Of a stretch of DNA of 64,000 bases, positions 35,275 through 43,326 are shown piece by piece. Positions within the stretch are counted from its first letter, which is position 1. Each line of letters begins with the position of its first letter. The notes under the pieces are model-generated. The model was not told where the DNA came from and did no database searches. It saw nothing but the letters and a program-made list of their open reading frames with translations. The stretch comes from Streptococcus downei MFe28 (lineage in GTDB: Bacteria; Bacillota; Bacilli; Lactobacillales; Streptococcaceae): assembly GCF_900459175.1 (NCBI RefSeq), contig NZ_UHFA01000002.1:2154956-2218955 (forward strand). The letters are read 5' to 3'. Made by a program: the position numbers and the translations under genes.

Positions 35275-36336
35275 TTAAATATCCTCCAATTGGTAGTTAG
35301 TAATTACTAAATGTTTAACATCTTGTTCATTTCTATTTTTGAAATTAACTGAATATGATTTATCAAATCTAAACTTATACCAACCATCATGCTCATAGAG
35401 TTCTTCAATGAAATCTGTTGACTTAACTATCATGAGCCATTTTGTTTGGTTTACTTGTAATAATTCATTGCGTAAACGTATTTGTTCTTGAGCGTCAAAT
35501 ACATGCAAATTATATGTGCTAAATTCTGAGTCATACGGTGGGTCTAAAAACATAAACGCTCCTTCTTGGTCTATAAAAGCGTCTGAAAAATCTCCTTGCA
35601 AAATTGTCGTATTTCTCAACTTATTTACCGTTTCATCATCTGTTATTTGATTAAATCTTTGTAGGAAATCTTTTTTTGCATAGGAATTTCCACCAAACGG
35701 AACATTAAACATTCCATCAGCATTATATCTAAACATCGAAGAGTAAGCATATTCCCTAATAAATAGATATAATACAGTCTTTAATTGAGGATGTTGCTCA
35801 AAAGTTGTTTGGTTATATAAAGTTCGTAAATAGGTGTATATTCCAGCACCTAAGATACTTAGAGAATTCTCTTCCCAATTTTTTATTTCCTCTTTTTGAG
35901 CTATCTTAGCCAAAGATTTTCTCTTTCTTATTAAACTATCTCTCAAATAATCTTCTAGCCACTGATAATGTTTCGGTAATTCGTTAGTTAAATCAAGTAA
36001 AATATGTGAAAGTTCTGTTAATAAACCCACTCTAGGTTCTGCGCTCTCCAACAAGAGTTCCATAATGTCATTGATGTAGTTTTCTTTATTTTTCCAAACT
36101 CTACCAATATCTTCTAAATAATTTAAAAATAATTCATCTTGTTCCTGAGTATATCTATAAATAGAAATTAACTCTTGAGAGTAATCATTTATTATCCAAT
36201 TATCGGCTTTTGTCGCCCAATAAACAGCTCCCCCACCCAAAAATGGCTCAACATAAGTATCAAATTCAGGAAATAACTTTCTCAAATACTTGTACTCAGA
36301 ACCTTTACCACCGGGGTATTTGAATAACGGCTTCAA
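35275..36336 (-). CDS. Adenine-N6 DNA methyltransferase (D12 class)
   Basis: Dam-type methylase. SAM motif FKYPGGKGSEYKYLRKLFP at the N-terminus, EPFLGGGAVYWA, catalytic FLDPPYDSEFSTY (DPPY, about 262-265). I place the start at TTG 36336 (MKPLFKYPGGKG) because AAGGAGAG lies 4 nt upstream and Dam proteins begin just there; an upstream ATG would overlap the wHTH gene. Length 353 aa is long for Dam, as in phage and RM versions. The target (GATC or other) is not evident. Middle gene of wHTH, methylase, nuclease. Confidence 0.85.
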   Translation of the reverse strand: MKPLFKYPGGKGSEYKYLRKLFPEFDTYVEPFLGGGAVYWATKADNWIINDYSQELISIYRYTQEQDELFLNYLEDIGRVWKNKENYINDIMELLLESAEPRVGLLTELSHILLDLTNELPKHYQWLEDYLRDSLIRKRKSLAKIAQKEEIKNWEENSLSILGAGIYTYLRTLYNQTTFEQHPQLKTVLYLFIREYAYSSMFRYNADGMFNVPFGGNSYAKKDFLQRFNQITDDETVNKLRNTTILQGDFSDAFIDQEGAFMFLDPPYDSEFSTYNLHVFDAQEQIRLRNELLQVNQTKWLMIVKSTDFIEELYEHDGWYKFRFDKSYSVNFKNRNEQDVKHLVITNYQLEDI

Positions 36337-36349
36337 GACTCTCTCCTTA

Positions 36350-36625
36350 TCAAATATTGTTTTTAAGCATAAGTCGTAATACTTTATGACCTTGCTCGGT
36401 AATTTCATATTTTCCACGTTTCTTTTGGTAAGGGACAACAAAATTTCCCTCCCTTAACTCTCGTAGAATACGATTAGTTTTTAATTTAGACATGTGGTTC
36501 ATGTCAGCTATCTCTTGTTGAGATAAAGTGACATACCGGTGATCTTTTACCTCAACCTGATTATCCTTTAAAAACTTCAATATTTTAAAGGAGTCATTAG
36601 CAAAAGGTTCAAGAGTAAATTCCAT
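36350..36625 (-). CDS. Winged-helix protein, possible controller of the RM-like operon
   Basis: 91-aa helix-turn-helix protein: SFKILKFLKDNQVEV, then YVTLSQQEIADMNHMSKLKTNRILRELREGNFV, then the wing KRGKYEITEQGHKVLRLML. First gene of a tightly packed operon ahead of the methylase (13 bp gap). By analogy to C proteins it may delay nuclease expression relative to methylation; that is an inference. Confidence 0.75.
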   Translation of the reverse strand: MEFTLEPFANDSFKILKFLKDNQVEVKDHRYVTLSQQEIADMNHMSKLKTNRILRELREGNFVVPYQKKRGKYEITEQGHKVLRLMLKNNI

Positions 36626-36725
36626 TAAAATCTCCTCCTTTACGCTTATTAGTATATCATATTTAAAGTGTAGAAAATCAAACCATAAGAGAAAAATTTC
36701 CTCATTCTCAACAAGAAAACAGTAA

Positions 36726-36771
36726 AAAAGAGCTATTTTGACCTATTTAGAGGTTGAATAGCTCTTTTTCT
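36726..36771. terminator. Bidirectional terminator between wHTH and the DtxR-type gene
   Basis: AAAAAGAGCTATT and AATAGCTCTTTTT form a 13-bp stem; A and T ends serve both strands. Confidence 0.75.
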
Positions 36772-36820
36772 ACTTAGAGTATCAAGGGATTTCGTGATTC
36801 CCTGAATTACCACTCACTGA

Positions 36821-36848
36821 TTGGAATATATAATTAATTTGCTATAAT
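36821..36848 (+). promoter_or_regulatory. Promoter of the SloR/MtsR-like gene
   Basis: TTGGAA (36821-36826), 16-bp spacer, TATAAT (36843-36848), 23 nt before ATG. The spacer contains TAATTAATTT, a possible half-site for autoregulation. Confidence 0.6.
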
Positions 36849-36871
36849 ATTGATAAGAAAGTGAGAAAGCT

Positions 36872-37519
36872 ATGACACCCAATCGAGAAGACTACCTAAA
36901 ATGCATTTACGAACTTAGCCAGAGTCAAGCAAAAATGACCAATAAGGAAATTGCGCAAGAGATGGGTGTATCAGCCCCTGCGGTCTCAGAAATGGTTAAA
37001 AAAATGATTAGCGAAGGGCTAATCAAAAAGGATAAAGAGGCTGGCTATCGGTTGAATCATAAGGGGCTAGCCTTGGTGTCCGACCTCTATCGTAAGCACC
37101 GCTTGATTGAGTCCTTTCTGGTCAGGGACCTCCATTATACAGCCGATGAAATTCATCAGGAGGCAGAAGTGCTGGAGCATACGGTATCTACAACCTTTAT
37201 TGACCGCTTGGAGGAGAATCTAGGTTACCCAGACTTCTGCCCCCACGGCGGTAGCATTCCCAAGAAAGGGGAAATCATCAAGGAGCACTATCAGAAGTCC
37301 TTGGGACAAGTCGTGGAGGAGGGAACCTATCTGATTGGTCGCATCCATGACCAGCTTCAACTTTTAAACTATCTTGATAGCCACCAACTTCACATTAATC
37401 AGCTTATCGAAGTAAGAGCTATTGATGACTATGCCCAAACCTACACCATCCATTACGATAAAAAGGAGCTCACCATTCCTCAATCCGTCGCCCAAGAAAT
37501 CTATGTTGAAAAACAATAA
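36872..37519 (+). CDS. DtxR-family metal-dependent regulator (SloR/MtsR type)
   Basis: Manganese or iron-sensing repressor, 215 aa. N-terminal winged helix (MTPNREDYLKCIYEL, AKMTNKEIAQEMGVSAPAVSEMVKKM), dimerisation/metal domain with RHRLIESFLVRDLHYTADEIHQEAEVLEHTVS and LGYPDFCPHGGSIP (metal ligands), and a C-terminal FeoA/SH3-like domain. It usually controls the LraI manganese operon; here that operon lies 4 kb away beyond the transposase and RM-like block. Confidence 0.92.
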   Translation: MTPNREDYLKCIYELSQSQAKMTNKEIAQEMGVSAPAVSEMVKKMISEGLIKKDKEAGYRLNHKGLALVSDLYRKHRLIESFLVRDLHYTADEIHQEAEVLEHTVSTTFIDRLEENLGYPDFCPHGGSIPKKGEIIKEHYQKSLGQVVEEGTYLIGRIHDQLQLLNYLDSHQLHINQLIEVRAIDDYAQTYTIHYDKKELTIPQSVAQEIYVEKQ

Positions 37520-37666
37520 AAAGGAAAAAACTTCCAGTTTCACGCATTCGCTATTGGTTTCACCGGTAGTGGGTTCCCCGTGGGACTTTCACCACAGATG
37601 TACAACATGCCCATCGTACTCAAAAAGAGCTTGAGGCAACACTACCTCTTGGATTATCCCTCAGAC

Positions 37667-38326
37667 TTATTGGCCTACTGCCTTAAAAGTTAACCCCTCT
37701 TCATCAAAAACCATTTGCAGGCTGTAGACCCCCGGGTCTTCTTCCCTAATATAGCCAAGCAAGGCCAAGACCTCAACAAAAATGTCTGAGCGTCTCTGCT
37801 TGACCAAGTCCTTCTTAGCAAATTTCAACAGGAAGCTGGTCATATATTTAAGGGCATAGTCGGGATTGACATCTCCTAGTATTTCATATACTTCTTCTTG
37901 CTCTTGGGATAGGGGAGCACCTGAGCTCATTTTATGAAAATAATTGGAAAGGGTTGGACGATTCCGCTCAAAGTCTGTCTCCTCAATAAGGACAGCCTGG
38001 TTGGTTTTATTAGTCAACTTGGTTTCAAATCTTAAAGCTTGGAGGGCTTGATAAAGGGGACTTGATCTTTCTAGAATAAGTTGTTCATCCAAAGCTACAG
38101 CCTTAACATCTGTAAAAGGAGGTAGATTTAAATAATAGCGACGGTCTCGGCGTTGAATATAGCCAGCCTGAATGAAGTCTTCAAGCTGGCGATCTAGATG
38201 GTCAATTTTAGAGAAATCCCGCTTGATTTGTCTTAGGCTAATATCATCCTTTTCAGCCAAATAATTGATAAGTTCTTGAAAAAAGGGGCGACGGGTTAGT
38301 TTGTCAGGATTTATAACAAGCAGCAA
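37667..38326 (-). CDS. DUF1803 domain protein
   Basis: Uncharacterised streptococcal protein of 219 aa. LVINPDKLTRRPFFQELINYL at the start is the family hallmark. TTG at 38326 is the likely start, 7 nt after AGGAG. The middle suggests helix-turn-helix (SLRQIKRDFSKIDHLDRQLEDFIQAGYI) but no function is established. Upstream, 37520-37666 contains reading-frame-like remnants I cannot assign. Confidence 0.75.
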   Translation of the reverse strand: MLLVINPDKLTRRPFFQELINYLAEKDDISLRQIKRDFSKIDHLDRQLEDFIQAGYIQRRDRRYYLNLPPFTDVKAVALDEQLILERSSPLYQALQALRFETKLTNKTNQAVLIEETDFERNRPTLSNYFHKMSSGAPLSQEQEEVYEILGDVNPDYALKYMTSFLLKFAKKDLVKQRRSDIFVEVLALLGYIREEDPGVYSLQMVFDEEGLTFKAVGQ

Positions 38327-38364
38327 GATAAGTCTCCTAGAGATGATTAAATAGTTAGGTTAAG

Positions 38365-38862
38365 TCAGGCAATTGGCAGAGGGGTAAAGTCCTTGGGACT
38401 CCCAAAACTAGCTGTCAATTGGCCCTTTTGCAAAATATGCCCTCCCATGGCTTTCAGTAGTTGCCCTTTTCTGGTCCATCTGCTCAAGGAGAGGCTTTCA
38501 TCCAAAGCATAGACCGTAAAACGATAGTCATGCGTTTGTCCTAAGGGAGGCTTGGGCCCTGCATAACCGTGCCAACCGTAGGCAATTCCCTGCCTAGCTC
38601 CTTGAGGCGTCTCAGGGGCAAAACCATGAGGAATCTTAGCAGGAATCCGACTAGAAGCTGGCAAGTTCCAAATCAGCCAATGGGTAAAATTCTTCTTCAA
38701 AGGGTGATCCAGATCCTCCAGAATAATAGCCAAGCTCTTGGCTTGGGGCGTGAGATTCTTTAGCAGGAATTCTGGAGAGATATTGTCACCCTTTCCGGTA
38801 TGTTCCAGAGAAAATTCACCACCATCTAGAATTGTCGGACAAGTCACTCTCAAATTTTCCAT
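38365..38862 (-). CDS. YbhB/YbcL-family (PEBP, Raf-kinase-inhibitor-like) protein
   Basis: 165 aa. Typical motifs: DGGEFSLEHTGKGDNISPEF, LEDLDHPLKKNFTHWLIWNLP and WHGYAGPKPPLGQTHDYRFTVYALD, which line the anion-binding pocket of PEBP proteins. Cellular role in bacteria is not known. SD GAGGTGG. Confidence 0.88.
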   Translation of the reverse strand: MENLRVTCPTILDGGEFSLEHTGKGDNISPEFLLKNLTPQAKSLAIILEDLDHPLKKNFTHWLIWNLPASSRIPAKIPHGFAPETPQGARQGIAYGWHGYAGPKPPLGQTHDYRFTVYALDESLSLSRWTRKGQLLKAMGGHILQKGQLTASFGSPKDFTPLPIA

Positions 38863-38912
38863 GCCAGAACCACCTCTAACTAGTCTAGGATTATAGGACT
38901 ATTATATCATTT

Positions 38913-39248
38913 TTAGGCCAATCTCAAAGCATAGAGAAGGAGTAAATCTACTAGGGCAAGCAAGGCATAAATAGCTCCTACTTGACCTCCGTAGAGCAGC
39001 AAGAACCCCAGGGTTCCCAAACTAAAAATAAAGATTTCTAGGCAAATTTTAGAAAAACCTTTCAGAGCAAAGGGAGATTTAGGAGCCCCATAACGTCCCC
39101 AGACAACAATTATCAGAAGGCACATAAAAGCAAGAGCAAGCTTCAGCCCATAAGTCTTCTGAGTAAAGAGACCACCTAATAACCCTAAAATAGTTACCAG
39201 CTCCAATATAAATCTTATGCCGACGATAGTAATTGATAAGACTTTCAT
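38913..39248 (-). CDS. YrdB-family (DUF2568) membrane protein
   Basis: 111 aa with about four membrane helices; WGRYGAPKSPFALKG is the family signature. Function unknown. It lies 7 bp after the TetR gene and probably shares its operon. Confidence 0.75.
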   Translation of the reverse strand: MKVLSITIVGIRFILELVTILGLLGGLFTQKTYGLKLALAFMCLLIIVVWGRYGAPKSPFALKGFSKICLEIFIFSLGTLGFLLLYGGQVGAIYALLALVDLLLLYALRLA

Positions 39249-39254
39249 ATCAAT

Positions 39255-39836
39255 TTATTTCTCACCTCTTAGGACAGTGTAACCAAGATAGTCTGTTACA
39301 ACCTCTCTGAGTCGGTTATTATAGCTACTTCCATCTATTGCATAATTGGCAACCATCCCTTGCATAAAGAGATAGAGTCCACGAGCGATATTCAATTTTT
39401 GTAAGTCCGTTAAGCTCTTTGGAAGTAAGTCATTAAGGAGTTCTTCCAAGAGGCGAAAACACTTTATTCTCAAGGTATTAACTGGATTATCAAATTTTTC
39501 CAACTCTACTCGCTCACCATCTACTAAAAATAGGAGTTTGTTGGTACTTTGATGTGTAAAAGCAAAATCCAGATAGGCATGAGCCATTAGTAGCAGTTTA
39601 TCTTGAGAAGCTTGACCATCTTCCATAATTTTCTTCAAGGTCTTATAAAGCTCTTCCAAAGAGGCCTGGGTCACCTCATAGAGAATCTCATCCTTGTTTT
39701 TAAAGTAAAGGTAAATTGCCGTGTGGGAGCAACCCGCTTGTTTGGCTATCTCTCGAACACCCACGCTAGAATAGGACTTTTTTTGAAAAAGAACTTTAGC
39801 GGCTTCAATAATCCTTTGTCTTGTACCATTTGCCAT
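39255..39836 (-). CDS. TetR-family regulator
   Basis: 193 aa. N-terminal helix-turn-helix RIIEAAKVLFQKKSYSSVGVREIAKQAGCSHTAIYLYFKNKDEILYEV. ATG at 39836 is chosen, 8 nt after GGAG; it follows the hydrolase stop by 2 bp. The C-terminal ligand-binding part is unspecific. It probably represses its own operon through the palindrome at 40567-40599. Confidence 0.9.
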   Translation of the reverse strand: MANGTRQRIIEAAKVLFQKKSYSSVGVREIAKQAGCSHTAIYLYFKNKDEILYEVTQASLEELYKTLKKIMEDGQASQDKLLLMAHAYLDFAFTHQSTNKLLFLVDGERVELEKFDNPVNTLRIKCFRLLEELLNDLLPKSLTDLQKLNIARGLYLFMQGMVANYAIDGSSYNNRLREVVTDYLGYTVLRGEK

Positions 39837-39838
39837 TA

Positions 39839-40549
39839 TCAAGTCTCCTTATTTTTATACCAATCTGCTTTTTCCAACTCATCCAAGGCATTTCTCACCT
39901 CACCACCATGGCACACGCTCAATAAAGCTTGGGGATAAGCTTGCAAGAGATTCTGAGCAGTCGTTAAAGCTTCTGACATGTCAGCCGTATAGGCCTTCAT
40001 CGGAGGACGTAGGGCGTCTCTTCGGTTGGTTGTCAATAGGTCGCCAGCAATTAGAACTTTATCCTCTTCATGAAAATAGCAAGTATGACCAGGGGAGTGG
40101 CCTGGAGTCCAAAGTGGGGTTAGGCCAGCTCTGGCTAACGTTTCCTGTGCTTCTTCATCCTGTAAGTTTCTCAGAAGTCCAGCATCAAATTTTACTTTTT
40201 CTAGATTTTTCCGCCTTGGATAGGGTTTCTCCTTTAATAAATAAGGGAGTTCCCGATTATCTATGTAAATAGGCATCCTAGGATGTAGCTCCAATAGTCT
40301 AGCCACTCCACCTACATGATCTGAATGACCATGAGTTAAAAAGATACCCTCAATCTCAATATCTGGAAAATACATTTTTAAAAGATACGTTACCATCTTC
40401 TTCATGCCAGTATCTATCATGAAAAAGTGCCCATCTTTTTCTACCAGCCAAATGCTGACAATAAAAAGTCCAATATCAAATTCCACCTTGGTGATGTGAC
40501 GACTGATTTCCTTTTTCTTCGAAATTAACCTATAAATCCAATCATTCAT
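39839..40549 (-). CDS. Metallo-beta-lactamase-fold hydrolase
   Basis: 236 aa. Metal motif THGHSDHVGG, then WTPGHSPGHTCYF, AGDLL and a late CHGGE as the last ligand. General MBL hydrolase; the substrate is unknown. ATG at 40549 has GAGAGG 9 nt upstream; upstream sequence overlaps the operator and is not protein-like. First gene in the hydrolase, TetR, YrdB operon. Confidence 0.85.
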   Translation of the reverse strand: MNDWIYRLISKKKEISRHITKVEFDIGLFIVSIWLVEKDGHFFMIDTGMKKMVTYLLKMYFPDIEIEGIFLTHGHSDHVGGVARLLELHPRMPIYIDNRELPYLLKEKPYPRRKNLEKVKFDAGLLRNLQDEEAQETLARAGLTPLWTPGHSPGHTCYFHEEDKVLIAGDLLTTNRRDALRPPMKAYTADMSEALTTAQNLLQAYPQALLSVCHGGEVRNALDELEKADWYKNKET

Positions 40550-40566
40550 TTTAACAATCCTCTCAT

Positions 40567-40599
40567 TTCCAACAACTAACCGGCGGTTAGTTGTTGGAA
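40567..40599. promoter_or_regulatory. Perfect palindrome, probable TetR operator
   Basis: TTCCAACAACTAACC (40567-40581), 3 bp, GGTTAGTTGTTGGAA (40585-40599). It lies directly downstream of the -10, covering the transcription start. Confidence 0.8.
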
Positions 40600-40601
40600 A
40601 A

Positions 40602-40629
40602 AGTATATCATACACCAATTATTTGTCAA
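40602..40629 (-). promoter_or_regulatory. Promoter of the hydrolase-TetR operon
   Basis: TTGACA (minus strand 40629-40624), 16-bp spacer, TATACT (40607-40602). Confidence 0.8.
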
Positions 40630-40634
40630 ACTAA

Positions 40635-40912
40635 TACTCTTCGAAAATCAAAATTCTCCATCGTTAACTCACCTTGCCGTACTTACTGAGGAAAGCGAAA
40701 CTTTCCCTACCTCCAACCTCAAAAGGTCTCCCAGACCTTTTGAGCTGTCTTCAGTTCGTGCGATGCGGAGCAAAGTTAGTCGATTTCACTAACTTTGTGA
40801 GGTTAGTAAGCGAGCTAGGCAATCACCATAGCGATTGCCGTTAGCTATCAACCACTTTAGTGGCTTGATAGCTTTGCTCCTTGCCTCGGCTAATTTCGAT
40901 TTTCATTGAGTA
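40635..40912. repeat. BOX-like element, intermediate form (278 bp)
   Basis: Starts TACTCTTCGAAAATCAAAAT, ends TTTTCATTGAGTA; TA at both ends. boxA-like segment ends CTCACCTTGCCGTAC. Internal stems: CTCAAAAGGTCTCCC/AGACCTTTTGAG, AATCACCATAGCGATT and a stem around CACTTTAGTGGCTTG. Confidence 0.85.
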
Positions 40913-40954
40913 TAAAAAAAGTAAACCACACAGATTTACTTTTTAGCTTACCTT

Positions 40955-41650
40955 TTATTCTTGACCGAACAAGATTCTCGCTCGCCTTACTTCTGCCCTT
41001 TCATCTCTACTGGCTTGGTCCATTTGGTCGGTCGTCACCACTTTCTTGTCAATATAGAGACAGTCACAAACTGGTCCATGAGTGGCTAAGCTTTGCTTAC
41101 GAAGAAAAAGATAATGACCTGCCTTAGCAAATTCATAGTCCAAGGCACACATGGCAGGAACCAATTCTGGCATACCACGGCTAGTCAAATAGGCACACGC
41201 TCCACAACGACTAAAGGTTGCCAAAAAACGCCTCCTTCCTGGTTCAACTTGGTACTGCCAAGTAAAAGGATGATTGGCCTTCTGACTTTTCTTCGCTTGC
41301 CTGATTTGCTTACGGATAGCTGACTGCGTTAGGGGCTTTCTATGTCTCAGCCCCCATGAAATTAATTTGGAGCCCATCACAAGCTCCTGATAAAAGTCGG
41401 TCATAGCCTGGATACTAGGTTTGGGCTGACAGTATTGATAGACGGCTCCTAACATGATTGCATGGGTCAAGATAAGAGGCAGAATATCGTTAGGGCCATA
41501 CTCTGGTAGGCTAGCTAATTCTGCCTTATAGGTTGCTAAGATTTGTTTATAGGTGGCGTCAACATCTCGTATGCCTAGAGTGGGCAAGCTCTTTTTTAGA
41601 TGAGGTCTGAGAATTAGCCAATTGAGCTTAATGATAGGATTTTCCTTCAT
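40955..41650 (-). CDS. L-2-amino-thiazoline-4-carboxylate hydrolase-family protein
   Basis: 231 aa. The C-terminal half with RRRFLATFSRCGACAYLTSRGMPELVPAMCALDYEF and HGPVCDCLY fits the ATC hydrolase family (cysteine metabolism in Pseudomonas), with conserved Cys. Function in streptococci is unproven. SD GGAG before ATG at 41650. It lies beside an IS insertion. Confidence 0.7.
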   Translation of the reverse strand: MKENPIIKLNWLILRPHLKKSLPTLGIRDVDATYKQILATYKAELASLPEYGPNDILPLILTHAIMLGAVYQYCQPKPSIQAMTDFYQELVMGSKLISWGLRHRKPLTQSAIRKQIRQAKKSQKANHPFTWQYQVEPGRRRFLATFSRCGACAYLTSRGMPELVPAMCALDYEFAKAGHYLFLRKQSLATHGPVCDCLYIDKKVVTTDQMDQASRDERAEVRRARILFGQE

Positions 41651-41720
41651 GTCAAATCATCTCCTCTCTAGGGACAAGAAAAAGAGGCTCCCGCCCCTCA
41701 ATAACATTAAGCTAAGTGTT

Positions 41721-41756
41721 CCCCTACCATCAGTTTATATGGTAGGGGCTTTTTTT
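41721..41756 (+). terminator. Terminator at the left end of the IS4-family element
   Basis: CCCCTACCAT (41721-41730) pairs with ATGGTAGGGG (41739-41748), followed by a T7 run (41750-41756). Confidence 0.8.
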
Positions 41757-41789
41757 CTGTGCTAGACTAAGGTTAGGAGGTGACTTATC

Positions 41790-43180
41790 ATGCTCAATCA
41801 GATTAAACATACCTTTTCTAAAGCTCTAGCATCCCTACTCACTCATCCCAAACCATTTATTGTTAAGCCTGACCAACAGTTCGTACGACGAAGTTCCTTA
41901 TCTCTAGAAAAGATGGTCAATGCTATCCTAGGGATGGGTGGAAAAACCTTATCGAAAGAATTGCTTGATTTAAAATTAGATATGACAAATTCAGCTTTTG
42001 TTCAAAGGCGCTATCAGATTAAATCCGATTTGTTCAAATCACTCTTTGACTCTTTTACGGACAGGATTCCTAACCATATTGACCTGCCAATTCTTGCCAT
42101 TGACGGGAGTGATGTTTCCATCCCTAAAAATGATCAAGATCATGAGACTTGCATCATCGCCAATGTCGGCAGTAAGCCTTATAACCACATCCACCTCAAT
42201 GCCTTATTTGATCTCAAGCGAAATATCTATGTAGACGCTTGTGTCCAAGATAAACGACAAGTTAATGAAAATGATGGCTTGATTCAACTCATGAGTGCCT
42301 CCTCCTTTGACAAGGCACTTATCATTATGGATAGAGGTTATGAGAGTTATAATGTCATTGCACATTGTCAAGAAAGAGGCTGGTCCTATCTCATTCGGAT
42401 TAAGGACGGCTCCTATGGTATCAAAGGGAAAGTGAACTTACCTGCTTCTCCCTGCTTTGACCAAACTTTTCATCTGATCTTATGTCGAAAACAAACGAAA
42501 GATTGGAAGCAGGTTTACCAGCAATTTCCAAACCACTTCCGGTTTTTACCAAAGACTAGTAGATTTGATTTTTTATCCGAGAAAAGTCGAACGCAAGATA
42601 TCCAGACTTACTTCTTAGGGTTTAGAATGGTACGCTTAGAGGTGGCGCCAGGTAGCTACGAAACCTTAATCACCAATACTGATACTCTTCGAAAATCAAA
42701 ATTTTCCGTCGTTAACTCACCTTGCCGTACCCCAGTACTGTCTTCAGTTCGTTGCCTCGGCTAATTTCGATTTTCATTGAGTATGATTATCCTATTGAAC
42801 AATTAAAAAGCCTCTATACCAGCAGATGGGGCATAGAGACGAGTTTTCGTCAGCTAAAATATAGTATTGGATTGGTCAATTTTCATGCAAAAAAGAAGGA
42901 AGGGATACTCCAAGAAATCTATGCCCGCTTAATCAACTTTAACTTTTGCCAATGGCTAGCCTCGCAAGTAATCATCAATAAATCTGGTCGAACGTATGAT
43001 TATCAGATTTGTTTTTCAGATGCAGCTTATGCTTCTAGGCTATTCTTTATTGGAGTTCTCTCTTCCCCTAAGGTAGAAGCCTACCTCAAGAAACACTTAA
43101 CACCAGTTCGACCGAAGCGATCCTTTGAACGACGATTACACCCACAAACTGTTGTTAGTTTCGCCTACAGAGTATCATAA
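41790..43180 (+). pseudogene. IS4-family transposase split by a BOX-like repeat
   Basis: DDE transposase. First Asp in LAIDGSDVSIP, second in IIMDRGYESYN, Glu in the signature YTSRWGIETSFRQLK after the insertion. The frame is interrupted at 42683 by 101 bp of BOX-like sequence; removing exactly 42683-42783 gives a continuous 429-aa protein (ITNTD joined to DYPIEQLK). Keeping one TA, as expected for a TA duplication, leaves a +1 frame, so either a further small lesion exists or the insertion was not a simple TA duplication. SD TAGGAGGTG before ATG at 41790. Confidence 0.85.
42683..42783. repeat. Minimal BOX-like element inside the transposase gene
   Basis: 101 bp: TACTCTTCGAAAATCAAAAT, then CGTCGTTAACTCACCTTGCCGTAC (boxA-like), a short join and GCCTCGGCTAATTTCGATTTTCATTGAGTA (boxC-like). 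It lacks the middle modules of the longer copies. Confidence 0.85.
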
Positions 43181-43224
43181 ATTCGAAAAAATTAGGTTGA
43201 AAAAACTTTCTTTAGTGTACTCTA

Positions 43225-43280
43225 AAACACCCCTGTAGACTAAAAATCACTACAAATAGATTTCGTCTAAAGAGGTGTTT
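43225..43280. terminator. Hairpin near the right end of the IS4-family element
   Basis: AAACACCCCTGTAGAC (43225-43240) and GTCTAAAGAGGTGTTT (43265-43280) pair at 14 of 16 positions. It also lies just after the ppaC gene end and could terminate ppaC. Confidence 0.55.
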
Positions 43281-43326
43281 GTATAACTAATCGCTTAGCT
43301 TAATGACATTGGCCCGCCCCTTCATC

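Larger units (their letters stand above)
41690..43324 (+). mobile_element. IS4-family insertion sequence, interrupted by a BOX-like element
   Basis: Left inverted end CAATAACATTAAGCTAAGTG (41699-41718) matches the reversed right end CAATGTCATTAAGCTAAGCG (43292-43311) at 16 of 20. Flanks CCCGCCCCTCA (41690-41700) and CCCGCCCCTTCA (43313-43324) look like an 11-12 bp target duplication with one difference. Terminator-like hairpins sit just inside both ends (41721-41748 and 43225-43280), which would block readthrough from outside. Confidence 0.75.

Noticed and set aside
32678..36860. Terminal inverted repeats for a transposon carrying the IS1595 transposase and RM-like genes
   Set aside because: GGTGGTA near 32750 and TACCACT near 36810 look alike over only 6-7 bases and have no matching flanking duplication.
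37520..37666. Possible gene fragment after the DtxR-type gene
   Set aside because: Two overlapping frames look weakly protein-like but I recognise no family and no start.
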